Source: Fratercula arctica (Eukaryota > Chordata > Aves > Charadriiformes > Alcidae). From it: a stretch of 64,000 bases of DNA. Positions 63,901-64,000 of the stretch are shown piece after piece; position 1 is the first letter of the stretch; every line of letters starts with the position of its first letter. The position numbers and the translations under genes are program-made. The stretch is taken from NCBI GenBank assembly GCA_947846985.1, contig CANTUZ010000002.1, positions 12,073,587-12,137,586 on the forward strand. Direction: 5' to 3'. The notes below the pieces were generated by a model that saw only the letters and a program-made list of their open reading frames with translations, had not been told where the DNA came from and ran no database searches.

Positions 63901-64000
63901 ATGGCTTGAATAAAATGAAAAATACTAAAGCTCCCACGTTCAGCTGGTATTATCCTACCATTAAACAGACTTCAAAAAAAGGAGATACGTGTTCAGTAAC
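60940..64000 (-). other. DIP2C: Intron 5' of exon W1 (incomplete)
   Basis: At least 3.1 kb. The preceding DIP2 exon was not found. GC rises around 62.4-62.9 kb, where a 73-codon minus ORF (62642-62863) with no DIP2 similarity sits. Confidence 0.75.
63330..63430 (+). mobile_element. Possible MIR-like SINE fragment
   Basis: TAGTTTCCCTAACTATGAAACAGGGACAATATGC resembles, in two halves, the MIR 'cagtttcctcatctgtaaaatggggataata' region. Only about 35 bases are convincing. Confidence 0.3.

Larger units (their letters stand above)
1..64000 (-). other. DIP2C: DIP2C gene body, interior part (15 exons seen)
   Basis: Fifteen minus-strand exons give an uninterrupted reading frame of about 665 codons in the order expected for DIP2 proteins, so the whole window is treated as part of one gene. 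DIP2 proteins are large (about 1,550 residues) and have an N-terminal DMAP1-binding region followed by two adenylate-forming domains related to fatty-acyl-AMP ligases. They have been linked to diacylglycerol and lipid homeostasis and to neuronal development. The C paralogue is preferred over A and B because of stretches such as ARGLDLSRVRTCVVVAEERP (W14), KARGLDLSR, ELETNPALWLLAVSQYKVRD (W13) and SRSACLMTTQLICKLLRSRE (W10), which I recall as DIP2C-like. No promoter, first exon or 3' UTR is in view. Both ends of the gene lie outside the window, judging from the missing N-terminal and C-terminal protein parts. Confidence 0.88.

Noticed and set aside
1..64000. tRNA, rRNA, CRISPR, operon or prokaryotic mobile element
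   Set aside because: No cloverleaf-type gene, regular spaced repeats or gene-dense organisation were seen; spliced avian gene structure explains the window.

Overview
The window is vertebrate, almost certainly avian, nuclear DNA. It is AT-rich and intron-dominated. It carries 5'-truncated CR1 LINEs ending in the bird-type ATTCTATGAT tail, and a solo endogenous-retrovirus LTR of a type widespread in Neoaves. There is no bacterial-style gene packing, and I found no CRISPR array, insertion sequence or operon.

One gene accounts for the coding content: an interior part of a DIP2 (disco-interacting protein 2) family gene on the minus strand, best matched to DIP2C. Fifteen consecutive exons run from the right (5', 60939) to the left (3', 15873). 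They sum to 1995 nt, about 665 codons, and every junction keeps the reading frame with GT/AG introns and no internal stop. For reference below they are numbered W1 (60800-60939) to W15 (15873-15934). They encode the C-terminal part of the first adenylate-forming (FAAL/acyl-CoA-synthetase-like) domain (W1-W5), a linker (W6), and most of the second adenylate-forming domain (W7-W15). The 5' exons (DMAP1-binding region and start of domain 1) lie beyond position 64000. The last part of the protein (about 245 residues by family knowledge) should lie beyond position 1.

Layout: 1-15.87 kb is intron downstream of W15, with an ancient CR1, a young CR1 (+) and a T21/A17-bracketed segment. 15.9-24.9 kb is a large intron with a solo ERV LTR. 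24.9-26.2 kb holds W14 and W13. 26.2-35.5 kb is a 9.3 kb intron. 35.5-43.1 kb holds W12-W8 with small introns, including one of 116 bp, and a MIR-like SINE. 43.1-47.9 kb is an intron with three same-orientation CR1 copies. 47.9-60.9 kb holds W7-W1. 60.9-64 kb is intron.

I did not find a previously undescribed system. The points most worth a second look are the isolated 62-nt exon W15 with a poor splice donor, the sense-oriented solo LTR that keeps a polyadenylation signal, the clustered CR1 insertions, and the homopolymer-bracketed segment at 14.6-15.1 kb. Family assignment and residue comparisons rest on recall of DIP2 sequences, not on a database search.
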